A stretch of DNA of 64,000 nucleotides from Kriegella sp965368185 (GCA_965368185.1 CBDULZ010000013.1:12288-76287); one strand, 5' to 3'; counted from the first letter of the stretch, positions 35,621-44,801 are shown. Notes: generated by a model from the letters alone, not told the origin. Made by a program: numbers and translations.

Positions 35621-37351
35621 CTACTCACTTTTTGTGTACACCACTTCCCCATTAAAAATGGTGATGGCGACTTCAGTATTTAAAAACGCTGCTTCCGGTA
35701 TGGTCATCAAGTCTTGGCTGAAAATTGTAAAATCGGCCAGTTTTCCAGGGGTGATGGAACCCTTAATATCTTCTTCAAAAGCGCCATAGGCCGCATCTAA
35801 AGTATAGGATTTTAGGGCCTGTTCCCGAGTCATTTTCTGTTCATGTTCAAAACCTCCTTCTGGAGTGCCATTTAAGGTTTTTCGAGTTATACTGGCATAA
35901 AGGCTCGCAATCGGGTTTAAGGGTTCAACAGGTACGTCGGTACCATTGACAATTGGTATTCCACTTTTCAATAAGGTTTGCCACATATAGGCCCCTTCTT
36001 TAATCCGTTTTTCGCCCAAACGGTCAATGGCCCAAGGTCGGTCAGAAGATAAGTGTATCGCTTGCATGGCGGGAATCACCCCCAACGCTGCAAAACGGGG
36101 AATATCGGCAGGATTTAAATGTTGGGCATGTTCGATTCGAAAGCGATGATCGCTTGTTAATTCGGGCAATTCGTCAAAAGCCGATTCATAACTGTCGAGT
36201 ACTTCTCGGTTGGCCCGATCTCCGATGGCATGTGAGCAAACCTGAAAACCATTTTTTAATGCATTGATGGCGGTTTCTTTTACGAATTTCATGGGGAGGG
36301 TTTCGTGGCCAAAGTGTCCGGGTCTGTCGGTATAGGGTTCCAAAAGCCACGCCCCTCGGGATCCTAAGGCCCCATCGCAGCTTAATTTTATAGAGCGAAC
36401 GGTCAATAAATGGTCAGGGTCAATTGACGGTCCTTTTTTATACCATTCATTGATCAGGCCTTTGTCCCACCCGCCCAACATTGCATACAAACGGACTTTC
36501 ATTTTGTTTTTTGTCTTCATTTGATCGTAGAGCGTAATAGTCTCGCGATCAATGCCTGCATCATGAAAACCGGTAATACCATTTCTGTGGCAGGCGGCAA
36601 TCGCCAATTCAAAGGCCTTGGCATTTTTTTCTGGCGTACTCTCGGGAATATATTTTCGAATCAGACTTACCGCTTGCTCGGTAAAAATGCCTGTGGGTCT
36701 TCCCAACACATCACGCATGACTTCACCACCTTCGATTTCAAGTTTGTCAATACCATCTTTGGGCAAGATTTCTATGCCAGCAATATCCATGGCCTTGGCA
36801 TTGACAAAACCAGCATGTCCACTGGCATGACTCAAGTATACCGGATTGTTCGGGGAGACCTCACTGAGACGGTAATGTGTTTGAAAACCATTCACCATGT
36901 CTTCAGGTATTTCTGTCCATTTACTTTGATGCCATCCGCTACCGATAATCCATTCACCAGGCGCTGCGCTTTTAACTCTCTCTGTAACGGCATCGATGAT
37001 TTCTTGATAGCTTGTGGTATGCATAAGGTCTAGATTCAATTCATTGTGACCTAGTCCCATGAAATGGCCGTGTCCTTCAATAAGTCCCGGGGTCATGGTC
37101 TTACCGTTTAAATCGATTACTTGAGTAGCGTCATTTTTGTATGTCTTGGCGTCATCAAGGCCACCGGCAAAGAGAATCGTATTGCCTTTTGTAACAACAG
37201 CCTCTACAGTCGCCTGAGTGGAATCAACCGTATAAATTTTCCCTCCATAAATGAGTAGGGTGGCTGATTCTTTGTTTTGGCTTGAACATGAAGTTAGAAG
37301 AATAAGAAAGAGTATTGCTGAATTCCAAGAATTTAATTTATTTAAACACAT
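35621..37351 (-). CDS. amidohydrolase (YtcJ-like), lipoprotein
   Basis: A 576-residue metal-dependent amidohydrolase of the YtcJ/amidohydrolase_3 type. The lipobox ends LLTSC near residue 22. The first metal motif is GHGHFMG, later metal and catalytic residues lie in the GFHDAGID, CSHAIGDRANR, RIEHAQHL and NGTDVPVEP segments, and the C-terminal GSITPGKLADFTIF block is conserved. Likely exported hydrolase of an amide or N-formyl compound; the substrate is unknown. Neighbouring M81 peptidase and PBP4-like genes suggest peptide or wall-related turnover, weakly. Confidence 0.87.
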   Translation of the reverse strand: MCLNKLNSWNSAILFLILLTSCSSQNKESATLLIYGGKIYTVDSTQATVEAVVTKGNTILFAGGLDDAKTYKNDATQVIDLNGKTMTPGLIEGHGHFMGLGHNELNLDLMHTTSYQEIIDAVTERVKSAAPGEWIIGSGWHQSKWTEIPEDMVNGFQTHYRLSEVSPNNPVYLSHASGHAGFVNAKAMDIAGIEILPKDGIDKLEIEGGEVMRDVLGRPTGIFTEQAVSLIRKYIPESTPEKNAKAFELAIAACHRNGITGFHDAGIDRETITLYDQMKTKNKMKVRLYAMLGGWDKGLINEWYKKGPSIDPDHLLTVRSIKLSCDGALGSRGAWLLEPYTDRPGHFGHETLPMKFVKETAINALKNGFQVCSHAIGDRANREVLDSYESAFDELPELTSDHRFRIEHAQHLNPADIPRFAALGVIPAMQAIHLSSDRPWAIDRLGEKRIKEGAYMWQTLLKSGIPIVNGTDVPVEPLNPIASLYASITRKTLNGTPEGGFEHEQKMTREQALKSYTLDAAYGAFEEDIKGSITPGKLADFTIFSQDLMTIPEAAFLNTEVAITIFNGEVVYTKSE

Positions 37352-37439
37352 AGGTGTACTTTTAAAGTATTGAAGCTACAATTTTTAATACAGCGCCAGC
37401 TTCGACACCATTGCTTTCCTCAATTTCGCGCTCCAATTA

Positions 37440-38708
37440 TTAATATTGATCCCTTATTTCTTCAAAAATAGCCTGCATACGTTGTTTTTCCTCAGCAGAT
37501 GGGTGTTGAAAATGATTGTTCATAAAACTGAATATTAGCGTTTTACCAGATTTTGTCAATAAATAACCGCTGACACAATGATTATTACCTAAACTACCTG
37601 TTTTGGCATAAATATAGGGATCGGGGTTGCCGGGATACCAATTTTTTAATGTACCCGAAACACCACCTGCCGGAAACAAAGTAAATAGGCGTTCCCTCGA
37701 AACATCATCGTATATTTTTGTAAGCACATGTACGAATGATTTGGGAGAGAAGAGGTTGTATCGTGATAATCCCGAGCCATCGACCCATCTGGGCGGCTGT
37801 TGTAAATCGGATAATTGATATTTTAAGATATAATCCCTGCTTTTTTTACTGTTTAGAGTATCAGATAGGGTAGAAGAAGCGACTAGTAGCAACTGTTCCG
37901 CCAGAAAGTTATCACTTTCGTGCATCATTCTTTTGTATACCGAATCTGAACTTATACCGTAAAGTACATTCTTTTCCCCTTCCGGCATTTTCTTGGCCAA
38001 AGTGAACTTGTTCTTAACAACTTTTTGGAGCAACGATAGGGTTAAGGAGGTATCTACAATAAAAGGAACTACCAAGGTATCATTCCTAGTGGGGCTAAAA
38101 TAAAACAGGTTTTCCGAAGGCTCTCGATTTATTGAATAATGTATGGGAATTACCTGTTTTGCTAAGTATTCGGGTTCGGCTATCAAATTTTCCGAATTGT
38201 ATAGGGTAAGTACATTTCCGTATAAGGGCAGTGCACTGCGTTCGGCAGAATAATACCAGTGATAATCGTCCCATGACCAGCCTGGTCCAAATTTTTTCTC
38301 CTGAAAATTAGAAAGGTTTAAAGCAATATTCGGGTGCTTGTTTATAAAATGAATGGCCGTACTATCTTTGAAATAAGGGTGTAACAGCGTTGGGTCACCT
38401 GTGCCTTCGATATACAGGGTATCGTTTTCAATTACATAGTTTAAGGCAGGCATCTTTTGAGGAAGTATTTGCAAGGCCGTATAAAGGGTAAAAATTTTAG
38501 TATTGCTAGCCGGGGTAAAATATCTATCACTATTGTAATCGAACAGCGTATCTTTTGTCTGCATGTCTACGGCCAAGAAGCCAGTAAATTGGTTGTCATA
38601 GAATTTGGAGTGCAGTGTATCGGCAATTTTTTTTGTGATTCTCTTTTTTGTACTGGCGCAACCTGATAACAGAAACAAAACCAATATGTTACACAAAAGA
38701 TTCCTCAT
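37440..38708 (-). CDS. D-alanyl-D-alanine carboxypeptidase, S13/PBP4 family
   Basis: A 422-residue penicillin-binding peptidase that trims or cuts peptidoglycan peptide cross-links. The start at 38708 (MRNLLCNILVLFLLSGC) yields a lipoprotein signal. SNTK (in TPASNTKIFTLYTAL) is the SxxK motif with the catalytic Ser and Lys, DGSGLSRYN is the SxN motif and AKTGSLGN is the KTG motif. Length is somewhat below E. coli PBP4, consistent with smaller insertion domains. It acts in the periplasm. Confidence 0.9.
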   Translation of the reverse strand: MRNLLCNILVLFLLSGCASTKKRITKKIADTLHSKFYDNQFTGFLAVDMQTKDTLFDYNSDRYFTPASNTKIFTLYTALQILPQKMPALNYVIENDTLYIEGTGDPTLLHPYFKDSTAIHFINKHPNIALNLSNFQEKKFGPGWSWDDYHWYYSAERSALPLYGNVLTLYNSENLIAEPEYLAKQVIPIHYSINREPSENLFYFSPTRNDTLVVPFIVDTSLTLSLLQKVVKNKFTLAKKMPEGEKNVLYGISSDSVYKRMMHESDNFLAEQLLLVASSTLSDTLNSKKSRDYILKYQLSDLQQPPRWVDGSGLSRYNLFSPKSFVHVLTKIYDDVSRERLFTLFPAGGVSGTLKNWYPGNPDPYIYAKTGSLGNNHCVSGYLLTKSGKTLIFSFMNNHFQHPSAEEKQRMQAIFEEIRDQY

Positions 38709-38857
38709 AAATTCAATATTAGTCAATTTAATTTTCACCTGAATTTCGTACAATTTAACACGAAATTATCTAATTTTTAACGGCATATGGCAATATAATA
38801 TACCTTTTGATGTTTAACTTTACCGTATTGAACAACTAATTAAAAACATTTTGGAAT

Positions 38858-39055
38858 ATGGCAAAAGCTATGCTTGAGTATACCAAAACCGTGCTTAAAA
38901 AAGTTAGTTTTGACACAAAGCTGTTTTATAAAGAGCTTAAAAAGGCGATATCACGGTTGTTGCCCGACGAAGTAGAAGAACTAAAACTCTGGTTGCACCA
39001 ATTTACATACGACAAACCAGAACTACAGCAAAGTCTTATTTTATTAAAGGCATAA
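38858..39055 (+). CDS. small helical hypothetical protein
   Basis: A 65-residue protein with predicted amphipathic helices (YTKTVLKKVSFDTKLFYKELKKA, then LLPDEVEELKLWLHQF). A strong intrinsic terminator starts 2 bases after its stop, which supports it being a real, separately transcribed gene. I do not recognise a named family, and no DNA-binding or metal motif is evident. Confidence 0.72.
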   Translation: MAKAMLEYTKTVLKKVSFDTKLFYKELKKAISRLLPDEVEELKLWLHQFTYDKPELQQSLILLKA

Positions 39056-39056
39056 A

Positions 39057-39092
39057 AAAAGCAGCCACTTGATCAAGTGGCTGCTTTCTTTT
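39057..39092 (+). terminator. intrinsic terminator
   Basis: A perfect 10-bp stem GCAGCCACTT / AAGTGGCTGC with a GATC loop, preceded by an A run and followed by TTTCTTTT, directly after the 65-residue gene. Confidence 0.95.
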
Positions 39093-39250
39093 AGAAAATG
39101 GGTTCTTCAGGTAGATTGTAGCAATATTTTAAAAGGGGGGAATTTGATTTATCCCTAGTTTTTTTAGCTCGCTGTTATTTCAGATTCCAAAATAGTAGTG
39201 GTAACTTCCATAATTTCAATGGGCCTATCAACATGCAACATTCAAGTAAT

Positions 39251-40189
39251 CTATTTGCCTATAGGACTGATGATATTAACATCTTGAAAGGCAATAGCAC
39301 CTCGCACTATTCCTGAAATTGTGTCTTTCAATGCATTGGTAATATGTATTTTAAGTTCTTTTTTGTGGTAAATAAGGCTGACTTCCCGCGCCGGACTCGG
39401 ACTATTGAAATATCTTAAGTGTTGTTTTTTCGAAGTGTCTAGGGCCATTGTATTCAAGAAGGGCAACAAGGTCATTCCAAGTCCTTCATTGGCTAAATTT
39501 ATGAGTGTTTCAAAACTTCCACTTTGCAATTGAAAGCGTTCTTCAGCATAGTTTTTGGGTGCATTGCAAAGGTTTATTATCCCATCACGAAAACAGTGGC
39601 CATCTTTCAGCAACAAAATATCGCTAATATCGAGATCTTCAGGATTTAGCTTTTCCGACTTTGCCAATCGATGGTTAAGGGGAACATAACCTACAAAGGG
39701 CTCGTAATACAAAGGGCGTTCTTTGATAAACTCAATACCCAGTGGGGTGGCGGCAATGGCCGCATCTAAATGACCATCTTGAATATTTCGAATCAAATTT
39801 TCCGTGCTTTGCTCTTTGATTATAAGGTTTACCTTGGGATAGGCCTTTATAAAGTTCTTTAAAAACATGGGGAGCAAGGTGGGCATGATAGTGGGTATGA
39901 TTCCCAAAATGAAATCTCCTCCTATAAAACCTTTTTCTTGATCCACTACGTCTTTGATCCGCTCTGCCTCATTTACAATATGTTTGGCTTGGGCCACGAT
40001 TTTTTTTCCTACCTCGGTAATCGATATGGGCTTCTTGCTTCGGTCGAAAATAAGTACGTCTAGTTCATCTTCAAGTTTCTGAACCTGCATGCTTAAGGTA
40101 GGTTGTGTAACAAAGCTTTTTTTAGCAGCTACGGTAAAGTTTTGATGTTCTGCAACGGCCAATACATATTGCAATTGGGTAATGGTCAT
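39251..40189 (-). CDS. oxyR: OxyR-type LysR family peroxide sensor
   Basis: A 312-residue LysR regulator. The N-terminal winged helix (TITQLQYVLAVAEHQNF and QPTLSMQVQKLEDELD) is followed by a substrate-binding domain holding C199 and C208 in DGHCFRDGIINLC, the same residue numbers and the same nine-residue spacing as the redox-sensing pair of E. coli OxyR. It should be activated by H2O2 through a disulfide. It is divergent from the dps gene 103 bases away, the expected partner and target. Confidence 0.94.
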   Translation of the reverse strand: MTITQLQYVLAVAEHQNFTVAAKKSFVTQPTLSMQVQKLEDELDVLIFDRSKKPISITEVGKKIVAQAKHIVNEAERIKDVVDQEKGFIGGDFILGIIPTIMPTLLPMFLKNFIKAYPKVNLIIKEQSTENLIRNIQDGHLDAAIAATPLGIEFIKERPLYYEPFVGYVPLNHRLAKSEKLNPEDLDISDILLLKDGHCFRDGIINLCNAPKNYAEERFQLQSGSFETLINLANEGLGMTLLPFLNTMALDTSKKQHLRYFNSPSPAREVSLIYHKKELKIHITNALKDTISGIVRGAIAFQDVNIISPIGK

Positions 40190-40200
40190 ATTTGATAATT

Positions 40201-40255
40201 TTAGGCTATAAAAATATAAAAACTATCGATAAAGACTATGAGGCAAAGGGCTATA
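40201..40255. promoter_or_regulatory. CTAT-rich candidate OxyR operator between oxyR and dps
   Basis: CTAT occurs four times (40206, 40223, 40236, 40251) with GATA words between them in the divergent promoter. OxyR sites are built of ATAG/CTAT half-sites, but the spacing here does not follow the classical 11-bp register, so this is tentative. Confidence 0.3.
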
Positions 40256-40292
40256 TATTCCTTAATTTTAAAGTGAATTTAAAAGGAAAAAG

Positions 40293-40772
40293 ATGAAATT
40301 AAATAGTATTGGCCTCAGTGCCGAAAAATCAGGAGAATTAAGTGAAGATTTGAACCAGCTCTTGGCAAATTTTCAAACCTATTACCAAAACCTAAGAGGT
40401 ATTCATTGGAATATAAAGGGAAAGCGTTTTTTCGAGCTGCACCCGAAGTTTGAGGAGCTTTATAACGGCGCAAATCTTAACGTCGATGAAATTGCCGAAA
40501 GAATATTGACCTTAGGAGGCGTTCCGCAGCATACTTTTAAAGATTATATAGCGAACTCTAAGGTTCCCGTCGGTAAGGATGTGACCAAAGATGAAGATGC
40601 CATTCGATTGATTGTAGATTCTTTAAAGGAATTATTGGTCATTGAAAGACGAATTCTTGATGCTTCGGATGCATCTGGAGATGAGGGAACCAATGCTATG
40701 ATGAGCGATTTTATTACCGAACAGGAAAAAACGGTTTGGATGATGAAAGCTTGGTTGGCTGAAGAGATATAA
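40293..40772 (+). CDS. dps: Dps/ferritin-like DNA-protection protein
   Basis: A 159-residue Dps-family ferritin that stores iron and uses H2O2 as oxidant, protecting DNA. The ferroxidase residues are visible in NLRGIHWNIKGKRFFELHPKF (His and the following acidic residues) and in NVDEIAERILTLGG (Asp/Glu), which come from neighbouring subunits. No long lysine tail is present, so direct DNA binding may be weak. Divergent from oxyR. Confidence 0.93.
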   Translation: MKLNSIGLSAEKSGELSEDLNQLLANFQTYYQNLRGIHWNIKGKRFFELHPKFEELYNGANLNVDEIAERILTLGGVPQHTFKDYIANSKVPVGKDVTKDEDAIRLIVDSLKELLVIERRILDASDASGDEGTNAMMSDFITEQEKTVWMMKAWLAEEI

Positions 40773-40784
40773 AAGTTGTACTTG

Positions 40785-40920
40785 CATTTATGAAGAGGGT
40801 GCCTAAAAACCTCCAAGGCTGTCAGTTTGAGCAGCGTCGAATACCAATAAGATATTTCGGCTTCGTTCAATGTGACGTTTAGGCATCCTATTTGCTTTTT
40901 AGATACCCTCTTATAAATTT
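40785..40920. repeat. nested palindromic intergenic repeat
   Basis: Two nested pairs of arms: outer TTATGAAGAGGGT / ACCCTCTTATAAA, next TGCCTAAA / TTTAGGCA, and an inner pair CTGTCAGTTTGAGC...GTCGAATA against TATTTCGGCTTCGTTCAATGTGACG-like sequence. The inner words resemble a palindromic repeat dispersed in many flavobacterial genomes. It fills the gap between dps and the sigma-54 activator and may end dps transcripts. Confidence 0.65.
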
Positions 40921-40996
40921 CTTTTTCATCTATAACAGAAACTTATTTACACCATAAATCGCTATATTTAATGTCCGCAACCAACCAATTCCCGCG

Positions 40997-42844
40997 ATGT
41001 CCGAAACAGAAGCAGACCTTCCGGCATTTTTGACCAAAGTTAAATTCTTTTCCGAGGTATCGAAGACCTCATTGGCTAACCTTAGCCAATACATAGAAAT
41101 AGATACCTTTTATAAGAATGACCCCATTATCAATAAAGGCGACATAGGAGATGCCATGTATGCAATTCTCGAGGGTAAGGTCAAAGTGCATGAGGACCAA
41201 CACGATTTCGGACAATTAATTCAAGGCGATTGTTTTGGTGAATATGCGCTTATCGATGATCAGACGCGATCGGCATCTGTAACAGCGATTACAGAAACCA
41301 AAGTTGCCAAGATAGGTCGAGAGCATTTCCTTGATTTAATGAAAAAAGATAAGGGGTTTGCCCAAGGTGTATTGTCCGTTATGATAAAGCGCCATCGGCA
41401 ATTGGATAGCACTCAAGAAAAATTGGCAAATTCTAAAAAGCAATTGGAACTGGCCAATGGGAAAATGAGCGGACTTATCAATGGCGCAATGGACGCTATT
41501 ATTATGTTCGATTCAAAATTCAGGATTATTTTGACGAACCCTTCGGCAAACATGGTGCTGGAAAACGATGATGTACTTCAGCGCAATATTCTTTTCTTCT
41601 TTGATGACGCGAGTGCCGATTTAATTGAGTCATTAGTAAAATCAGGCTTGCAAGGTGATACAAAGGCAATCAACAATTATTTGCCAAACATTGTCAAAGT
41701 GATAGGTTCAAATGAAACGGAAGTTTTGAACGAAGGCACCATAAGTCGATATGGTGAGGGAGATGAAACATTCTATACATTAATTCTAAGAAACATAGAA
41801 GAACGTCTTGACGCTCAGGAAACCATAAGTAAACTTACCACTCAGACGAAATATTTAGCAGATGAAATAAAAGAACTCACAACGGAATATGGCATTACTG
41901 CCAATGATGAGAGTATGCTAGAGGTTTTGAAACTTATAGAACAAGTTGCCAAAACAGATGCCAGTGTACTGATTATTGGAGAAACAGGTACGGGTAAGGA
42001 GTTGGTTGCGAGAGCCATTCATTCCGCAAGTGCAAGAAATGATAAACCGCTAATACGAATCAACTGCGGGGCCATTCCCGCCAACTTAATTGAAAGTGAA
42101 TTGTTTGGGCACGAGAAAGGTGCTTTTACGGGAGCCACAGCAAGTCGAAAAGGACGATTTTCATTAGCCGACAAAGGAACTATTTTTTTGGATGAAATAG
42201 GGGAGATGCCCTTGGAATTGCAACCTAAATTATTGCGAATTATTCAGGAGGGGGAATTCGATCCGATCGGAAGTTCGGAAACCATCAAGGTCGATGTGAG
42301 AATCATTGCCGCTACACATAGGGATTTGTTAAGTTTTTCTAAGGAAGGCAAGTTTAGGGAAGATTTATATTATCGTTTGAATGTTTTTCCAATTATGATT
42401 CCTCCATTAAGGGATAGAGGCGATGATATTCATTTGATAGCCCAAGAAATTATAAACCAGTTCTCTAAAAAGCTGAATAGAAAGATGCGTCCGCTTGCCG
42501 AACAAGACAAAGTATTATTATCTCGGTATCAATGGCCGGGTAATGTTCGGGAACTTCAAAACATCATCGAACGCGCTGTCATTATCACGCATGACGGAAC
42601 AATTTCTTGGGAGACTTTAATTCCCAAATCCCCAAGTGATGCTCCAACACAGAACGAATCAATAGAAGGAAGGATTTATTCCTCAGAAGAAATGATAAAA
42701 CTGGAAAAAGAGAATATTCTGAGGGCATTAAAAAAGACCCGTTGGAAAATTTCGGGAAAAAATGGAGCCGCTGCAATTCTGCAATTAAAACCAACCACCC
42801 TTACTTCCAAAATAAAGGCGCTCAACATACAGCGTCCGATATAA
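40997..42844 (+). CDS. cNMP-binding/PAS sigma-54-dependent activator
   Basis: A 615-residue regulator: cyclic-nucleotide-binding (CRP-like) domain ~15-130 (GDCFGEYALIDDQTRSASV is the phosphate cassette region), PAS-like domain ~157-270 (INGAMDAIIMFDSKFRI), short coiled linker, AAA+ sigma-54 domain ~300-540 with Walker A GETGTGKE (328-335) and sigma-54 loop GAFTGA (375-380), and a C-terminal Fis-like helix-turn-helix. It lacks a receiver domain, so control is by cyclic nucleotide and/or PAS ligand, not by a kinase. Three palindromes and a sigma-54 promoter lie just downstream. This cNMP-PAS-AAA combination links second messengers to sigma-54. Confidence 0.92.
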   Translation: MSETEADLPAFLTKVKFFSEVSKTSLANLSQYIEIDTFYKNDPIINKGDIGDAMYAILEGKVKVHEDQHDFGQLIQGDCFGEYALIDDQTRSASVTAITETKVAKIGREHFLDLMKKDKGFAQGVLSVMIKRHRQLDSTQEKLANSKKQLELANGKMSGLINGAMDAIIMFDSKFRIILTNPSANMVLENDDVLQRNILFFFDDASADLIESLVKSGLQGDTKAINNYLPNIVKVIGSNETEVLNEGTISRYGEGDETFYTLILRNIEERLDAQETISKLTTQTKYLADEIKELTTEYGITANDESMLEVLKLIEQVAKTDASVLIIGETGTGKELVARAIHSASARNDKPLIRINCGAIPANLIESELFGHEKGAFTGATASRKGRFSLADKGTIFLDEIGEMPLELQPKLLRIIQEGEFDPIGSSETIKVDVRIIAATHRDLLSFSKEGKFREDLYYRLNVFPIMIPPLRDRGDDIHLIAQEIINQFSKKLNRKMRPLAEQDKVLLSRYQWPGNVRELQNIIERAVIITHDGTISWETLIPKSPSDAPTQNESIEGRIYSSEEMIKLEKENILRALKKTRWKISGKNGAAAILQLKPTTLTSKIKALNIQRPI

Positions 42845-42847
42845 TTT

Positions 42848-42901
42848 CACGAATTTTCGTTAGTGGGAACCACGAAATTTCATTAAACCACGAAATTTCG
42901 C
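42848..42901. promoter_or_regulatory. three palindromic repeats, candidate enhancer for the cNMP-PAS activator
   Basis: CACGAATTTTCGT (42848-42860), CCACGAAATTTCATT (42870-42884) and CCACGAAATTTCGC (42888-42901) share the palindromic core CGAAATTTCG. They begin 3 bases after the activator's stop codon and lie about 60-110 bases upstream of the sigma-54 -24 element, the standard enhancer position. Binding by this activator is inference. Confidence 0.65.
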
Positions 42902-42958
42902 AATAATTGTATTATTAAAAAATTATTTAAATAGCTGTTATTCAATATTTTATATAGA

Positions 42959-42975
42959 TTGGCACGGCAAGTGCA
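42959..42975 (+). promoter_or_regulatory. sigma-54 promoter with unknown target
   Basis: TTGGCACGGCAAGTGCA matches the -24/-12 consensus TTGGCACGnnnnTTGCa with one mismatch in the -12 part (GTGC), and the GG-to-GC spacing is exactly 12. Transcription should start near 42986, about 35 bases before the ATG at 43021. Confidence 0.75.
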
Positions 42976-43020
42976 TTCAATGTTGCAACAAAAATAATTA
43001 ATCATATTAATTCAAATAAG

Positions 43021-43143
43021 ATGAAAGCAACAGTTAACAATCAAAACAGGTTAAATGAGATGTCGGTGCGATATCATTATGAAATTGCACAAACTACCGA
43101 GGCGACTAAGCGATTTCTCTGGAACAGTAGACGGAGATACAGG
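43021..43143 (+). CDS. short reading frame behind the sigma-54 promoter
   Basis: A 40-residue ATG frame (opens MKATVNNQNRLNEMSV, ends NSRRRYR) begins about 35 bases after the predicted sigma-54 start site. I recognise no family. It is basic at the C-terminus. It may be a real small protein, the surviving front of a degraded gene, or incidental to a non-coding RNA. The promoter is strong evidence for transcription, but not for translation. Confidence 0.35.
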
Positions 43144-43416
43144 TAGATTCCCTACGACTAGTTTGGCATGTTGGCGGAATTTTGATTCTATCAAGATTTC
43201 GCTCTTTTTTTATGCCATACAACAGATTCAACCGCACTGGATGGTACCAGTAATTGGTTACGCTAATTTTTGTAGTCAAGGTAGTACTCATTCGCCCCTA
43301 CTTTTTACTTTCCTGCTGTTCTGACAGAAAAATAATGGCTGTAAATAGACGTATTTAGATTCTTAGTAAAGACGGTCAATCGCATATGCATTGGTTAGCA
43401 GAATGGTAAGTAGTTT
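43144..43416. other. stretch downstream of the sigma-54 short ORF
   Basis: No convincing gene: the frames on both strands are short and of unnatural composition. It could be a decayed coding region or the body of an untranslated RNA started at 42986. I see no clear terminator. Confidence 0.5.
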
Positions 43417-44040
43417 TTATTTCCTTACTTGGTCAGGTTTTTTCACTTCAATGGTTACAAAGCCTACTAACTTAGCTTCTTTTGTCTTCTTTAAGTCCGC
43501 AATAAAATGTTGGTCACTTCCTTTAATAAATCTATTTCCCATATAATCGGTGTATTGCTTAAAATGTATGTCGTAAGCTTCGGGTTTTGCTCCGAACACC
43601 GTCGTATGAATATGTCGATTGTCATCAGAACTTCCATAACTTCCGGGTAAAATGGTTTCGATGTAAATCTGCCCCATATCGGTAGTCATCGATTGTCCGT
43701 TTAATCTTGCCGTGGATTCGTCATTTGGGTCGGTCAGCTCATAATTTCCATTTGTGGAAGTGTGATAAAAATGCACCAATTGGTTTGAAAGCTTGATTTT
43801 ACTTTCCTTATCGATAAACGTCAAGCAGAGTAAAAGTTCTTCTCCAGGTTCATTTTTGGTCGTAATTTTCAAAATATTTTTGTTTGGTAAATTTTGAAAT
43901 TTACGAAGTGTGGTATTTTCCTTTTCAGAAGCTTCAGCAATAGTTCTATCTATTGAGCAACTGAATGAAACAAGAAAAAACAACAATAAAAAAAGTTTGT
44001 TGATTCCCAAAGGTTTTGACTGCAATGCGTTCTTGATCAT
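43417..44040 (-). CDS. intradiol dioxygenase-like lipoprotein
   Basis: A 207-residue protein with a lipobox (FFLVSFSC) and an intradiol ring-cleavage dioxygenase-like beta-sandwich. VHFYHTSTNGNY, the TDMGQIYIETILPGSYG strand and RHIHTTVFG resemble the family, and HIH supplies the two His ligands of the non-haem Fe(III); Tyr residues at the positions of the other two ligands seem present (in YHTSTNG and PGSYG). Canonical enzymes are cytoplasmic and cleave catechols; an exported version may act on catechol-type compounds or have lost activity. The neighbourhood gives no pathway. Confidence 0.72.
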   Translation of the reverse strand: MIKNALQSKPLGINKLFLLLFFLVSFSCSIDRTIAEASEKENTTLRKFQNLPNKNILKITTKNEPGEELLLCLTFIDKESKIKLSNQLVHFYHTSTNGNYELTDPNDESTARLNGQSMTTDMGQIYIETILPGSYGSSDDNRHIHTTVFGAKPEAYDIHFKQYTDYMGNRFIKGSDQHFIADLKKTKEAKLVGFVTIEVKKPDQVRK

Positions 44041-44219
44041 TACTTGTCGGAGTTAGTTTATAGAAATAGTTTTCAAGAATGCCAAGTACGCTGCCCTTAT
44101 CCGAGAATAAAATTAGTGCCTTCTTTTTCCGACCTATCCATACCTAGTTAGCGGTCTTTATAAATAAAAACAAACCTTCCCGAAAGCCTTTTTTCGCTGT
44201 TAACCGTGTTTTTAATTGC

Positions 44220-44801
44220 CTACTTATCGTTTAATCCAATTCCATTAAGAATTTTCTCCGTACATTTTTCAATCCTTGATATGCGGGTTTTAGCTTGTTT
44301 GGCTTGTGAAAAATAGAGGAGATAACCTCTTTGTCGGCCGGGTGTCAAATTGTAAAATGCAGATTTTAAATCGGTATTGTCATCTAACGCCTTTTTAAAT
44401 TCGTCGGACATTTTAAATTCGGAAGTCTTTTTCATTTTTACTTCCAATCCCGCTTTTTCTACCTCAATTGCTTCAAAAACATAGGCTTTTATCACTTTTT
44501 CTAAATCAATTATTTCCTGTAAATTGGTAAACCGAAGTTGTCGAGCGGATTGAACGTTTTCCGTTTGTTGAATTAAAATATTATCGGTGTCTTTCAACAA
44601 GACGCCCTTGTGAAAAAGAAGTGCGCAATATTCTTTAAATCCGTGAATTAAAACGATATTGTGCTTCTGAAATGTATAGCACGGCACACCCCATTTCAAC
44701 TCTTCCAGTAGTCCACAGTCAAGAATTACCGATCTAAGTTTTTTATATTCCATCTGCCACTTTGTTGCCTTGTTAAAGAACCAATCTACTTTCTGATTCA
44801 T
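44220..44801 (-). CDS. DUF1801/YdeI-like protein
   Basis: A 193-residue protein combining a DUF1801-type N-terminal domain (WGVPCYTFQKHNIVLIHGFKEYCALLFHKG) with a C-terminal YdeI-like helical segment (FKMSDEFKKALDDNTDLKSAFYNLTPGRQRGYLLYFSQAKQ-type region). Proteins of this kind are annotated as YdeI/OmpD-associated or bacteriocin-protection-like; mechanism is unknown. It overlaps the upstream AlkD-like gene by 4 bases, forming a two-gene unit. Confidence 0.82.
   Translation of the reverse strand: MNQKVDWFFNKATKWQMEYKKLRSVILDCGLLEELKWGVPCYTFQKHNIVLIHGFKEYCALLFHKGVLLKDTDNILIQQTENVQSARQLRFTNLQEIIDLEKVIKAYVFEAIEVEKAGLEVKMKKTSEFKMSDEFKKALDDNTDLKSAFYNLTPGRQRGYLLYFSQAKQAKTRISRIEKCTEKILNGIGLNDK

Noticed and set aside
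43055..43324. 89-codon plus-strand reading frame after the sigma-54 promoter
   Set aside because: Composition is unlike a protein from this organism (Cys/Trp/Pro scattered, no helix or strand pattern); it starts inside the shorter frame from 43021 and gives no family resemblance.
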